Part shown: piece by piece, positions 46,796 through 60,612 of the stretch | How positions within the stretch are numbered: the first letter of the stretch is position 1 | Layout: the number at the start of each line of letters is the position of its first letter | DNA from: Macrotrachela quadricornifera | Taxonomy: Eukaryota > Rotifera > Eurotatoria > Philodinida > Philodinidae | Direction: 5' to 3' | Assembly (NCBI GenBank): GCA_022393335.1 | Contig: JAJEKB010020897.1 | Coordinates: 812,139 to 876,138, forward strand | Length of the DNA: 64,000 nucleotides | Translations under genes and position numbers: made by a program | Notes under the pieces: generated by a model | Database searches by the model: none | What the model was told of the DNA's origin: nothing | Seen by the model: the letters and a program-made list of their open reading frames with translations, nothing else

Positions 46796-47900
46796 TATCA
46801 CTCCAACTCTAAAGAGAAAAAATTTGAAGTTACAAGTTGATTCCAACTTCGAGTTGAGATTACTAGTCTCTATTTCATATTTTTCACAAATGCACTGATC
46901 TCGGAACAACTTATAGCTATGCGTTTCAATCAAAAATAAAGGGAAAGATATGCAGTACAATGCTTATCGAATTGAAACTATTTTGAGAGGATAAAGATGA
47001 GACAAGCTATCATGACACGTGTTTTGACTTTGTTCAAGGATCTTGTCAAACAGTTTAAGATAATCTGATTTAACATATTCAAATTTAAGAAATATTATAG
47101 AAGATAACAGATTGAAAGTATCACACGACCGGTTTCTACTACATTAAATAGTCTATTATTTTAAGTTATTCCGAAATATTTTAAATTTTTTATCTTTTAT
47201 ATGGTGATTGATGATTGTCTTGGATCAGAATAGTGAGATGAATTGATCGATTGTTTGTCTGAAGCGATCATGATGGAATATTAATTATCTAGGTTTGAAG
47301 ATAATAAAGAGAACAATATTGAACGTAAAGAGTTAGAATATTCTTCAAATGTATTTTGAAGTCTGTTGTTAAGTGACACGAAAATATACGATTAAGGATA
47401 GATTGTGTGATATGTATCAAAATACAGAACATTCAATAATATTCATTGTTCTAGCTCTTTTTTCGCTTATTCTATTCTTTTTAAAAAATATCTTAGATGT
47501 TTTTTATGAATAAATTGCTAATGTACGATTGGTTTTTTATTTTGATGGAATCCTGATATTTTTAACAGGTGATCCTAGATTTTGGTAATATTATTTCTAT
47601 CAGGAATAGAATTTGCGAGGAAATGTATCATACGAGTTTGTGAATAGAAATGAACTATTTATTCAAAATGCTCAATGAGAGATATTAAAAATTGTAGTTA
47701 ATGAATATGTTTTGACTGAAAGAACATCATGACAGGAAGACTAAAATGATTTATTCAGAATAATCCTAGATTATTTAATTAGGAATAATCGACTGGGTGT
47801 AATACATTTCAGATATTGTGAACTTGAACCTGTACAGTCTTATTTCGATAAGGCAACTAATATTCGATACACTATTAGAATAATGACATAAAGTTCAACA
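46796..47900. other. intergenic, no feature seen
   Basis: AT-rich 3' flank of the PARP gene. No other feature. Confidence 0.4.
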
Positions 47901-48175
47901 GGACGAAAGTCCCTCTAAATCTTGGCTCACGAGTAAAGATATGCTATTTTTATTATTACAAAAAAGACGACGTACATTACTTGAAAAATTGTTGAGATTA
48001 TCACCATTTCTTATTCCTCAAGTTGATGAGAATGCAAATGATTCATTATTCTATATCTATCTTAAGGTTCGTGGTTATTGATATCGAATAGTTCAATTTT
48101 TGATCACAATGAAATGTAATTTACAAAGAAACAATTAAAATGATGAAAATTTCATCGATGTAATACAATTAAAAA
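47890..48175 (+). pseudogene. gene fragment with in-frame stops, possibly ankyrin-type
   Basis: A coding-like stretch reads SKSWLTSKDMLFLLLQKRRR, then RLSPFLIPQVDENAND, LFYIYLKVRGY, a stop, YRIVQFLITMKCNLQRNN and another stop. The style (LLxRGA-like turns, DENxNDSLxYI) recalls ankyrin repeats, but I cannot name the parent gene. Two stops and no start make it a remnant. Confidence 0.4.
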
Positions 48176-48339
48176 GAAATCATTTTACTAACATAATACC
48201 AAGAGAAATTAACTTAAGCAGTTTTTTTCTTATATTTTGCATAGGTCGTTAGTATGCATTATTTCTTTTGTTCAGTTCATGTATCATCTAGCCTCAGTAA
48301 TGTACGTATAAGCTATCTCAATTATTCTGATGTAATAAT

Positions 48340-49221
48340 TTAACACATTCGATCCGATTCAGTTTTCTTAGAAAATTTTTTCGAGATGTCCATTTTCATG
48401 GACTGTTAACTTCTAATAAATGTACATAATGACGTCTAGGTTATCTTCTACTGATTATCTATCGTCCTCTTGCTTATATCACTGCATAATAAGTCATCTT
48501 TTCGGACCAATTGAATTATCACTCAAGTTACTTTTTCATATTATACGAAGCATGTGCAAAAAAAATGAAGGAAGTTTTCAGCTTGTTCTCCCTTATTCTT
48601 TTCTATCTATCGTCTTGTATATAAATGTGACCGACATTTTGGAACAGTTCCCATATCGTTTGAAGAAACCGATACAGAAGATAGCGTTAGCTCACTTCGT
48701 GAAGTCAGTTCTCTGGATGAGGATTTTGATATAATGCACCTTGAATCTGACAATTCTGACGAACAAGTTACTGATAACGAGAAAACTACACGGAAAGTAA
48801 AGTGATCATTCTGCCGCTTCGTAAAAGTTTTGTACGACCTTTACTTCGTAGTATGCCATTTGAGACGCTGAAACGTGATCCGAGACAACAATCAACCAGT
48901 CATTTGGAGCGCAAACTAGATGATCACAGGCTCGAAGACAAGAAAGGATCTGACCACGATGTCCGAAAACGCTGTGTTGGTTGTTACGAGAAAAATGGGG
49001 AACAATAATCAAGAGAAGCGTGTCATTCAACAATAAAGAGAGTAAAAGCTTTCTGTTCTGAGTGTAACAAATGATTTTGAAAATAGCGAAGGCAAAGCAA
49101 ATCGCACACTATGTGTAACCTTCCGCCTAAAAATAAAATAAAAGAAAGTGTTTTTCTATGAAGTTTCTTGTTAAAATATAGTGAAGTCCACTGGTAGACC
49201 CCATCGGGCTCAATGGGTTAA
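48340..49221 (+). mobile_element. internally deleted piggyBac element, 0.87 kb
   Basis: TTAA at 48340-48343 and 49218-49221 bracket ends CACATTCGATCCGAT and, inverted, CCCATTGAGCCCGAT. Inside, on the plus strand, an acidic N-terminal piece (SSLREVSSLDEDFD, LESDNSDEQVTDNEK) is followed almost at once by the C-terminal Cys-rich piece of piggyBac transposases (HRLEDKKGS, KRCVGCYEKNGE, KRVKAFCSECNK), with stops and frame changes. The catalytic core is missing. Confidence 0.7.
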
Positions 49222-50769
49222 GTCAATGATCTAAGATTTACTTACAAGATGTCAGTAAGGCAAAAAATAAATATCAATTTTAATGGCGGGACAAATCGAT
49301 CAGTGGCGGAATCCTCTCCCGTCGCCAAAGTTTCCAATAGTGAGCGTACCAAGCATAAGCAAAATGTAGTGTACATCTGCTACTTTTTATTTTATACTCT
49401 GATTTACATTTTGTTCGGAAAAACGGAGTGTACTACGTGCATTTTGCTAAAACAATGTGCAACTTGGATCTAGAGTCAGAAGCTGTATATAATATTAGCC
49501 TCAATAAGTGATTATTTGTGTACAATAGCAGATTCCGATCTCTTCAACACTATTTTGTCATTGACTACTAATTGCAAACTCTAACTTTTTCCTCGAGCTG
49601 TCCATTCGTGATGGAATCACGTCCTTGCATTTTCTATTGGCAATATCTCAGAGAAATAAAATTGGATAAGGCTGAAATTTTCAGAGTATATGCAAGTCGT
49701 ATTGCTCTATACACTTTCAAAGTTTTATCAACATTCCAAGGTCTCATTATAGGTTTATGATCGAAATATAGTTCAGTGACAGAATCACTAAAAATGGTCT
49801 TGAATTTCAATCTTTTCTTAGAAAAATGGAAAATTTAGCGGAAATACAAGTACGAACAAAAATTTTTCTGTAAAGGAGTTGTAGTTTAGATGATACACTT
49901 CAAAAAGAGAAAAAGAAAATTTGAAAAATGTAAACAAATAGCTTCCAAAAAATAAAAAGGTTTCATGGCGGGATTATATCTTTCGTGATGAATCGCGTTT
50001 TATGAAATGGTTATGTTTTCATCACTATTTATTTCTTCGAAAAGTTAACTTTAATTTCATTGAATGAGTAAGATTAATAACGTATACACAAGAAATGTCT
50101 AAGAAAACGGTATCATATATTATCCTTCTGATACCTTAGGAATTATAGGAAGAGAGCGTAAGTTTTGCATTTTGCTGACTTTGTCCAGAAAGGTGGACCG
50201 TTATGTGGACGGGCCGTCCTCACATTTTCGTAAGCAAAAGTGTCAAGTTATTAAATAGTACGTCTATTTATCATTTATTCATTTAATAAATATTGGTATA
50301 AATTATTTCTGAAAAGATCAATATTATTCTGTGCTTTCCACCTTGGAAAAAAAAATTGGTTTTAGTACATTTTTGTACACGTTGATGGTAAAAACAAAGT
50401 GTAAATCTACATTTTGCACGGATAAGCAGAGTGTACTGGTACATTTTGTTGAAGATTTCTATTGGAAACTATGTCCGTCCCGTCCTATTTTATTTTTTCT
50501 CCATCTCGTCCCATCCTGGAACGGAACAGGCCGGAAAAATCTCACGTCCCGCCAGTCTCTGACATGAATTGCCCTACGATAACATCGATCTATGCAAGGT
50601 AATTTGTCATTCTCTAATAAATTGATGCCAAATGTGTATAAACTCAGAAGATAAGTAATTTGAAAAATTATATAATAGTTTTCCTCATTTATTTCCGAAA
50701 AATACAATCAAATATATTAGAGTAATATGTTTTATTGATTAAAATAAAATAAGTCTGATAAGATAAAAC
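49222..50769. other. intergenic, no gene recognised
   Basis: Short frames only. GGCGGGAC near 49285 and GTCCCGCC near 50545 lie in opposite orientation and may mark an old insert, but the ends are not clear. Confidence 0.35.
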
Positions 50770-53700
50770 TCATTCTGTATAAGGAGTAATAGTATTTGTT
50801 CGAGTACACTTCATAATAAAGAAGATAAATCGAATAATATATGGAGTAATTAATCTTAAAGCAACAGTTAATCCTCCATATATAGCTAAAAGTTTCGTGA
50901 ATATATAAATAAAATTTTGATATTCTTCAATTGTATATGAACAATAAATAGGATAACATTGTTTATAAAAATTCGAATAAGATATATTTATATTCCATTC
51001 TTCAATAAAAAGTTCATTAACAATATTTTCAATAGTTGTATCTAATAAAAATCTACTTGAATTAATAAAATTCATTGCATTGATATATCGTGTTGCACTT
51101 GGATAAGTACTTAGATACGTTGCATAATATTGTAATTGATCAATACATGTTTGATTGTATAAGCACTGAAATGTTGATTGAAATAATGTTTCAATTGTTG
51201 AACATCCAACATAAAATCCTAATATAGCAAAAAGTTGCTCATTATCTGTTTCTCTATATATTCCACCAGGATTTTTACAATAACTTTGTTTAGCACATGA
51301 ACATAAATTATCTGGTGATACTGGATTTGTATAAATAGTTGAATTACTAAAATTATTTGTAATTATCCATTCCCAATTTAATAAATAAGTTGAAATAAAA
51401 GTATTATCATTTGTAATATCTCGAACTAATTTTAAAGAACGAGAAAATCTATATGGTGTATTTATTTTAAATTGTTCAATAATAATATATATTTTTGATA
51501 AAAATTCTTCACTAGATATTATATTATTAATAACAAAAACTTCTTCAATAAATTGATTTATAGAATTATTTATTGTGGTTTTAGATAAGTCACATAATGC
51601 TGATAATAATCTAAAATATGCTGCTCCACGTCCACGAATATCAGATTTTATTTGAAAAGGCCAAAAACCAGGACCAAATAAAAAATTAACCCATACATCA
51701 TCAACAAAATCACTGGAGCAAATTTGATGAAAATTTGTATTTATTATTATAAATTCTTCATATTTAATAGATATATTATTACATGGACATTGAACACGAT
51801 TAGAATATAATTTATTTAAATTTTCATATTCATTTTGAGAAGGATATAAAACTATTTTATATTCAGTTTTTTTTAATATTATATTAAATGTTATTTGAAT
51901 AAATATTATTATAAATAATAAAATTAAATATAATCTAGTAGATAATCGTTCATTACGAATTATATTAACGTCATTTGAATTACTATCGAATAGATTTAGT
52001 TGAAGAATTTTTTGATAAATGTTAGTCCGCAAATTATTTTGATGAATATTTGTTTCATTTTCTAAAAGAAATAATCAAACTATTTACAGTTTCTGTTAAT
52101 GATGTTTACAGGAAGGCAACGATAAACTAACCAAAAAAAATCAATGTTGAGTGACTCTCAAATGAAACAATGGCTCTTCAAATATTGATGACTTTTTATT
52201 ATTACTTGTTAATTATGTTTATCCGTGGAAACAACATGAGAATTTGTTTTTTTCAATGATATGATGAGGCGTGTTATCAGCCTATCAAATGAACTCATCT
52301 GACAAAGGCTACATCAATCTACGAATACATTACAACATCATAAAGAAAATATCTCTTCGAAGGGACATTCGGTCAGAGCAGCATGAAAGGACATGTTCGT
52401 ATAAGTAAAAGTAATCAGGACATTATCCTAAGTGAAACACAGCAGCTAGTTTCTTTCGAATTCTAAACAAGATTTTTTTGAAATTCCTGTACTCTTCCTC
52501 AGGGATCCCAAGAGGTCAAAACCGCACCCATTTGAAACTCATAAGGAAGACTACGAAAATTTCGAAAAAATCTTTCTTATAGTTCGGAAGAAACCAGCTA
52601 TTGAGTTCCATGTAGGACTATCCTAGACCGAAGATTCCGGAGCTCGAATCCATGAACTTCCGGATAGAAACTGCACGAAAACACCAGAAGTCGCTGGATC
52701 ATGGAAACAATATTTCCGTCGAAAACAAGGTCGGATTTTTCTGGCAGGTTTCTATACTTTTTGGCAGTAACAAGCCGAAAATCAATCAGAGTACTTTTCG
52801 GTTGGAATACTGCTTCCATGAAATCATCAAAATTATCCGGAGCTGCTCGTTTTCAGGCTGACTAGTTCGACCTTGCGGGAAGGGGCCAAAAGTTGATCTT
52901 ATATGGACATGTCTCTTCCAAGGGACATTGTATATCTCTATGAAAAAAAAAGATAATTGTTTTTCCACTATAATGTAACTATATTGAGATTTCAGAAGCT
53001 CCATTTTATTGGTTAGTTTCATTCCATGTTGGAAAAAGCCTTCCTTGGTTTTTAAGGGTTAAGATTGTTTGAAGGAAAATATAATTGACATACACTAGCT
53101 TCTGACAACATGACATTTTACGCAATGCTATTTCATTTCGAAGCTGATCGATGTATTTGCTCATATTTCTATATATAACTCAATCTTCAATTAAAAAACT
53201 GTTAGAGCAATTTCTGCATAATATAATAAAGCTGCATACACTACAGATGAGAAAATTTATGTGTATCCATTTTTACTGTCAATCACTAATCTATTATTAA
53301 TCTTTGTTAATAATGATAGAATTTAGGCACAATATGACAGGAGAAGGAGGCGTTGCTAAGATGTCTACCACGATCTATGATGCTATTCGTACTTCTGCCA
53401 GTCATAAATGGTGACGATGTCTATTGTCTGTGTGATGATCTATTATTATTTGATCATGTATAACGAAATTTCTCTATAGAAAATTGTTATGTCATATTGA
53501 AATAGTATCGAAAAACTGCTTATATTATTTACTCACCAATATAAATCTGTTGATGATTATTATCTGTAGAGGATCGAGTATTCAAGGTACGTCTCTTCTT
53601 AAATTCAGCAAAAATTTGAGCAATAATAGGACACATTAATCTAAGAATAATATTAAGACCACCAAATAATCCAATAATAGTTGTAACAATTAATAAAGGA

Positions 53701-56222
53701 CTATTTTTAATTTGATATGTATATTTACAATAAATAGGATGACATTCTTTATAAAAATTATCATATGAAATTGATGTATTCCAATGATTAACCATAATTT
53801 CTTGAACAATTGTTTGTAAAGTAGTATCTGGAGAAAATTTATTATCTAAAGTAACATCAAGTAATGAAATATCATTAGAAAAATGAACACCAGCAGCAAA
53901 AAAAGCTTCTCGAAAATCGTTAAAACAAGTTTGATTATACCAACAAATAAGTGATGATTGAAGTACTGAATCCATAATATAACATCCTAAACGTACTCCA
54001 TAAACCGTCCAAAGAAAATTATTATTAAATGGACCTGTACAAGATGAATTTTGTGCACAAATACAATTTATATCATTTTCTTGATATATTGTTCTACTCA
54101 ATGGGTAAATTTGTAATGATTTATTCGAATATATGCCAAATAAACTTAAATCCATTGTAAAAAGATATGCATTTGTTTGAGTACCACTTATATATTGATT
54201 AGAATGAATAACTGTATTTATCATTGATAATGTATATGAAAATTCAAATTTTGTTGAATTTATAAATGAATTTATTAATGATTCTGTTTGAGATATAAAT
54301 AAATTACGAGATAATATTTCTTTATTAATTAATTCTGTTGAATAAAATCTACGATTAGCATGAATTAATGTTAAATTTGCTATTTCACATAATGTTGATA
54401 ACATTTGAAAATGCGATGAAGCTGATGGACGAAAATCACCAGGAGAATAACGACCCGTTAATGTATTTAATTTTTGGTACCATGATGGTTTAACAAAACC
54501 ACTTTGGCATAATTGATGATATATTGGATTTATTTCAAGAAAATTTCCATGAGGAATTTTTATATTTGTACAAGGGCATATTAACGTATTTCGATATTTT
54601 TCTTCTAATATTTCATATTCGTGTACTGATGGATATTCAATTGTTCTACTAATTGTTTGTAATGATAAATGTGTATAAAATATAAGAACACTTATTGCAC
54701 TTATTAATAGTACTACATAAAATCGAGTTGAGATGCGTTCATTGTTTGTTCGAATTATATCTTGTGAATGACTATTGAAGATATTTAATTCAATAAGATG
54801 TAATTTGATATCATTTATTAAATTTCTTAAACGAATTTTAATTGTTAATCCTAAAAGGTAAAAATAATACTAAAATATTTATTAAAAAAATAAATATTAC
54901 TTTCTATTTGAATATTTTGATCTATTCGAGCTCTTCTATTTTTAAAATGTAAAATAAAATAAATCAAAGAAGGACTAATTAAACGTAAAGCAACATTAAG
55001 TCCTCCAATAAGGCCAATAATATTTGTAATAATAAAAATAATATCAAATCTACGTGAAATTGAATAAATACAATAATTAGGATTACATTGATAAAAATAT
55101 AGTTTATAATTAATATTAAAATTAATATCTTCAATAAAAAGTTCATTTATAATAAATTCAATTTTTGTTTCTGGATTAAATCTACTTGATAATGATTTAT
55201 TTAATATAGATATATTTATATTTGTTAAATATGTTGATAAAATAATTTGAATACATGATAAATTATAAAAACATTCAAATGATGATTGTAACATCATTTG
55301 TATTGGTAAACAATCAACAATAATACCAGGTAATGTTTCATTAGGGCTAATTAATGTTAAATTATATAAACCATATGTTTCCCATGAATTATATAAGTAT
55401 AAATTTCCAGGCATAGGACATGATCTATCACTTTGACAATAACATATTTCTTCTGATGAATTTATTTGTATATAACGACTTTGTCCTGTATATAAATATC
55501 TAAATGATTCCCACCCATCAATTGGTAATAAAGTAATATAATTAGTTAATAAACCTGTTAAAAATCCACTTGATTGTGTTATTTGATGAGCAGATATATA
55601 TGATCGAATAAACGTTTCTGATGCTTTTTTATATATTAATTTAATCATTGTTTCAATTTGAATTTTTAATAAATTTTCTGAAAAAATCATTGAACTAATT
55701 AATTTTGTATTATAAAATTCATTAAAAACATCATTAATTGTATCATTTGAATATTTACAAAAATCAGAAATTAATTTCCACATTGAACTTAAACTTGTTC
55801 GAATATCCATTGGCCAAATCAATGATAAATTATTTGGATATATTAAATTAATCCATTCTTCTGAAACAAAATAACTTGAACAAACTTCATGAAATGATGA
55901 TTTTATTTGAGTAAATTCATTATAATATATTGATATTTGTGTACAAGGACATTGTAAACTATCGGAATATTTTTCAAGTAGTTTTTTCATATTGAATTTG
56001 TGTTGGCAATTTAAGAGTTTCAGTTTGAACATGAATAATTATAGAACTATAGAGACTTATTATGAATACAGATATTGAGAATAGGATTAGAAATAATCGA
56101 GTTGAAAGAATTTCACGTCGAATAATTTCTTCATTTGTTGATTTTGTATCAAAAATATTAAGTGTAATGAATTTTAAACGAAGAATATTCCATAATGGTC
56201 TAATATGATCAATTATACCCAT
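50770..56222 (-). CDS. three-module, six-pass membrane protein (about 1308 aa), frameshifted in module 1
   Basis: Three homologous modules lie head to tail: 56222-54901, 54850-53537 and 52061-50770. Each has a short inner N-terminus with LNIFD- or LNLFD-like sequence and an STRxxxxL start to helix 1. Each then has an outer part with CPC and I-x-I (CPCTQIS, CPCTNIK, CPCNNIS), a CSS-type Cys near the next Trp, paired Cys further on and CxPxYCxY, and finally a GLxGGLxxxLRLxxP helix. Only module 1 has an ATG. Modules 2 and 3 have no in-frame ATG before their cores. Module 1 ends at a phase-1 donor (GTAATA), module 2 begins 50 nt later, and module 2 ends in G|GTGAGT and joins module 3 at 52061, both in frame. 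An extra base in an A6 run (55982-55987) breaks module 1. Two-pass, Cys-rich topology recalls DEG/ENaC-type subunits, but homology is not shown. Function unknown. Confidence 0.65.
52062..53536. other. 1.5-kb intron or spacer between modules 2 and 3
   Basis: Phase-1 intron in the single-gene reading. It contains no domain-bearing frame. A GGGTTAA near 53056 resembles a TTAA-element end, but no partner was found. Confidence 0.5.
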
Positions 56223-56750
56223 TATTTTTCAATCAATAATTTCATTTAAAGATGCGTTTTCTCACCTCAATCAATCAATATGAAATTATTATTTTTAATA
56301 AAGAACTATCTATAATGAGTATAGAAATATGTTTAAGTTTTTACTAACCGATAGTGAATGCAATGAAAATTTGTTTTTTTTAAGGACAATATATCAGGAT
56401 TTTTATGATTTAAGTTAAAACAATAATAGAAGAAAAAATAAAACTCATTTAAACAATATTAAATATTTATTTACCATTAAAAAAATTAGTCTTACACAGT
56501 GTTTTGCAAAATATTTAAAGTAATTAGAAGGGCAAGAACTTGAAAAAAAAAGAATGCTCTACTTTTGAATAGTAAATTTTGTAATAAACAGCATTTTGGA
56601 GTGTAAGCTGAAGAATGAATCGACAAGATACCTCATTTTTATCTATCACTTCTGATAAATTTTCATTCGAATATGAAAGACAATTATTTTGAAAAATAAT
56701 TTCTTCAGATTTAAATTAAAAGTACGAGTGTAAAAGGAGCATTGCAACAT
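56223..56750. other. intergenic, promoter side of the three-module gene
   Basis: No motif supported. Confidence 0.35.
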
Positions 56751-58076
56751 TTTTGCCGGTCGGTCGGCTGCTATGCCGCTCTGCCGCGCTATAATGAATT
56801 TATTTTAATTACATTTTGTTGTAATATTTGTTTCTGATGTATCTATGTATACGTATATATGAAGTATATTTTTTCATTTTTATTCAATATTCTTTAGTTC
56901 TACACTATTCATTTTCTACAAAAGCAAGGCATCTTTTTATCCATGATAAGATTTCTGTCCAACTTTATTACATTTTTCTCACTCTTTGTTGAGACCTTCT
57001 TTTTTATTTTAAACATCAACCATCTGCAGCTTAATGTTATAAAAACTCTTTAAAAAGTGTTGAAAACTTGATGAAATGTATATAGATGAATTAAATTTAA
57101 ATGGAAAAGTTTGTATCAAATTGAATATGTAGTTTAACTATAATTCATGAGAAATAATGAAATGAAGTAGTATCCATTTTTGTATAGCAAATACGACTGA
57201 TTATTTTCTTTAACAGGGCGCATAAACTCGGGCAATTGTTATATACGCATGAACAAGTTAAGCCAATTAAGGAAAATAGTGTCACAAGAAATATACAGAC
57301 GTGTATTGTTAAATAATTCTCATGATATAGGGATAGAATGAAGTTATCCAAACAATAGAACAAATAAACTTATCTAAATTTGAAATAGCAACTATATTCA
57401 GAGATAAAAAAAAATAATTACTACAAGTCTTTATTTCATAAAAATTATATGCATCATACGTTTTGTGTTTATCTATTTAACTTTAATAATGTTCAAAACT
57501 AAACATTGCGCGAAGAAACTCCAGAAATTGCTGAAGCTAGTGATGATCCTATGGTTTTTTTAAGAAAATAATAACATATATTGGCTCGTTTGTTGTTAAG
57601 AGTCGTCACTTTTTTATCTATCTTTCTTTCTTTTTTAGTCACTTTGCTAGCGGCTGATAGTAAAGCAATTAAAAGGAAAACATGAATGAATACTATTTTA
57701 TTTCATTATTTCTCAGGAATTATAGTTTAACTACGTATTCAATTTAATACAAGCTTTTCCATTTAAACTTAATTTATCTATGATACGTTCCATCAAGTGT
57801 TTAAGTACTAAGCTGCAGATGGCTGATGTTCCAAAACAAAAAAAAGTCTTAACAAAGAGTGAGAAAAATGTAATAAAGTTGGACAGAAATCTTATCATGA
57901 ATTAAAAGATGCCTTGCTTTTGTAGAAAATGAATAGTGTAGAACTAAAGAATATTGAATAAAAATGAAAAAATATACTTCATATATACGTATACATCGAT
58001 ACATCAGAAACAAATATTATATCAAAATGTAATTAGAATAAATTCATTATAGTGCGCCCGACCGGCGAAAGTTTTG
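56751..58076. repeat. long inverted repeat (foldback), arms about 400 bp
   Basis: Left arm about 56751-57190 and right arm about 57680-58076 are inverted copies. Shared words include GCCGGTCGG at the tips, TATAATGAATTTATT, AAGCAAGGCATCTTTT, GATAAGATTTCTGTCCAAC, CATCTGCAGCTTA and AAATTTAAATGGAAAAG. The loop (57190-57680) shows no gene. A minus-strand frame at 57145-57363 overlaps the left arm end and has no domain. Target duplication not resolved. Confidence 0.7.
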
Positions 58077-60612
58077 TTTTCTTGATACTTTGAAAGATCA
58101 TATTATATTATATAAAATATATTCAATATTTTTTTTATTATTAGATACTTATAAATGCGACGCATTGATTCTAATGAAAGCCTCTATCCGAAATTATGGC
58201 TATTGCGAAACCGATGAGTGCAACTGCATCATTACTAGTAGCTCACAATCTACTGTAACTGATATTAACCAATTATAATTGATTCCTTCATATTTGTGAT
58301 TGATCACATTCTAGTGCTGATACTTATCTACATTAGGACTATTTAAAAAAACAATGGTTATGGCTCAAGGCATTTCGATCAACAACTTATTCTACTGAAA
58401 GGCAGTATATTTCAACTTTTAGAATTTTTTTTCATCGATAAGTTTTTTTTCTAACTTATTCAATTTCAAATATTTTTAATCGTTCTAGATTTTTATTGTT
58501 CTGGTTTTTCAATTCTTCGTATTCTAAGGATTTTTTGTAATTCACAATAAAAATTTTAGTAAAAGAAAATTCTCATCTATGTCGTCTGTTTCAGCAAATG
58601 CGTTACAGTGAAACCGTAATTAGGCCGCCATGTGATCGTAATCGAACATATGGGCATAAATTCCATTGTTAAAAGGAAGAAATTTATTCCAACAATTAAT
58701 AAAATAGCATTTTTAAATTAGGTTGTTTTTTAAAAGTTTTTATTCATATATTATAATTATTGAAAGAAATGCTAATTTAAGTAAAAACGTTCTTTAAGAA
58801 ATAGGGCATTTTTTCGATTAACTAAAATATAAGAATAATTATAATGAAACAAGCAATGATATTCTTTTGAAAAAGCCAATTCGTTATATTACTTACCCAG
58901 ACCGAGCGTTACGAGCATCATATACGGTCGTTTATTGACGTCTACGACAGCGTAACGACCGTATAGCTCCGTGATCGCATATAGAGAAATTGTAGTAATA
59001 AGGAGATCATATAAGGAGCGTTTTCGATCCTAAACGATCGTATTTTGCCGTCTATACAGAAGAAAATTACCCCTCTTACTACCTTTTGTATTTCTACGAT
59101 AGTGATAGGTAATGTTGACCTAAATAAGAAAAAACATAATTTTAACTTAAAGCTATACCTACTTGTTGATTAGATCAGTAAAATTCATCTAAAATAAAAA
59201 CAAAAGAAATTATTTAAGTAACGAAATACTTATCTATTCACATATACAAATCAACCTAATATAAATTTAAAAAAATTTTTAAGTAATAAATTTCTTGCTT
59301 GTCTTTTGGCGTGTGTAATTGAACCAAAAATAAATAAAAATTTATCTTATTAATAAAATGCTTACTATTATATTTAGATACAGAAATAGATCTAAAATGA
59401 ATTTAAAAAATAATTTAATTAGCCCTTTGGAGATGGAATTGTTTTTCAATTGGAAAATCGTTCTTGCACCAATTTCATGTATTTGGTTCAAAATGATTCC
59501 ACAAAAATCTTATGCAATGCATCAAGACAAGAGTGACAGTGATCATAGTGTCAGTGTATAGAGCAGAAAGAAAAGACAAGATCTGAGAAGTATGTATACG
59601 TCAGGAAGAAAAAGAGAAAAAGGTGTTAGCGAAATTCTTGCGAGATTAAAATGTGAAACATGATCTAACTATCATTAAACCTTTGACGGACGGTGATCCA
59701 TATATGGACCACTTTTTTATTTGTTATTATAGAAATATAATAAAACAGACACAATGACCCCGCTAGAAAGGAAAACATTACTGCATGTATAATATAAAAT
59801 TAATTTTTGAATATGCAACTTTTGATTTCAATGTTTATACTCTCCTTCTACAGTTAAATATAAAGACGTGCGCTGCTCATTTTTACATTTAAAAGCAGAC
59901 AGAAAATGTCTGAAAAACTTGAAAGTTTGCCTTACATTGCATTTAAGTTTGGTTATTACTCAATATAGGAGTGTATTTTTGTTCCTCTTCTAAAAACCGC
60001 ATCGTTTTCACTGAATAGAAGTTTGTCACATCCGACTTTCATTTTGTTGATAGAGTAAAACCGAAGGTATTGCAGAACAGAATTGATTGATTTTTCTAAC
60101 TTTACTGAAATTTTACATAAAAATGCTTATCTTGATCGCAATAAATAGTCTCATCGCACATGAAGTTATCCGATCTTGTTGATTCCATCTTCGCACGTTA
60201 TAATGTGGATCAAGACCGATCTAATAGAGCTATTAATATGGACATAAATCGACCGTCTAAAAATTCCTTAGTAATGTCTGTCACGTCTGTGACGACTCGT
60301 TGATAAGATATCTGTCATATTTATAAGGACCAGGCTTTGGAATCCAAATCCCTACCTCTATACACTTCAACACTCTTTTTAGATCATGTTTCATAAAAGA
60401 TATGCATGGAACGGCAGCTGGAACGACCTACTAGCTTACAGGTGATAACAGCTTAATGTGGAACAAACATTTTCCTTCCCGGAAAATAGGTGGTACAAAC
60501 CTTGTACCATCGTCCTCAAGAAATTAAATAGCTATAAGTTAGTAAAATGTTGCTTAGTGATAGAAAAATGCTCAAGCTAGTGTCTTACAGTGAGATTTTG
60601 AAAGCACTAGAG
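58077..60612. other. intergenic, no gene recognised
   Basis: A cluster of partly inverted ACGGTCG/CGACCGT words at about 58900-59065 resembles the one near 3830-3960. A TTAA followed by ACCTTTGACGG near 59680 looks like a piggyBac-type end without a partner. Nothing else. Confidence 0.4.

Noticed and set aside
58900..59065. Clustered ACGGTCG words as a CRISPR-like or regulatory array
   Set aside because: Irregular spacing, mixed orientation and a eukaryotic context; at most decayed repeat DNA.
59678..59720. TTAAACCTTTGACGG as a piggyBac end
   Set aside because: No matching inverted end found within reach, so only noted.
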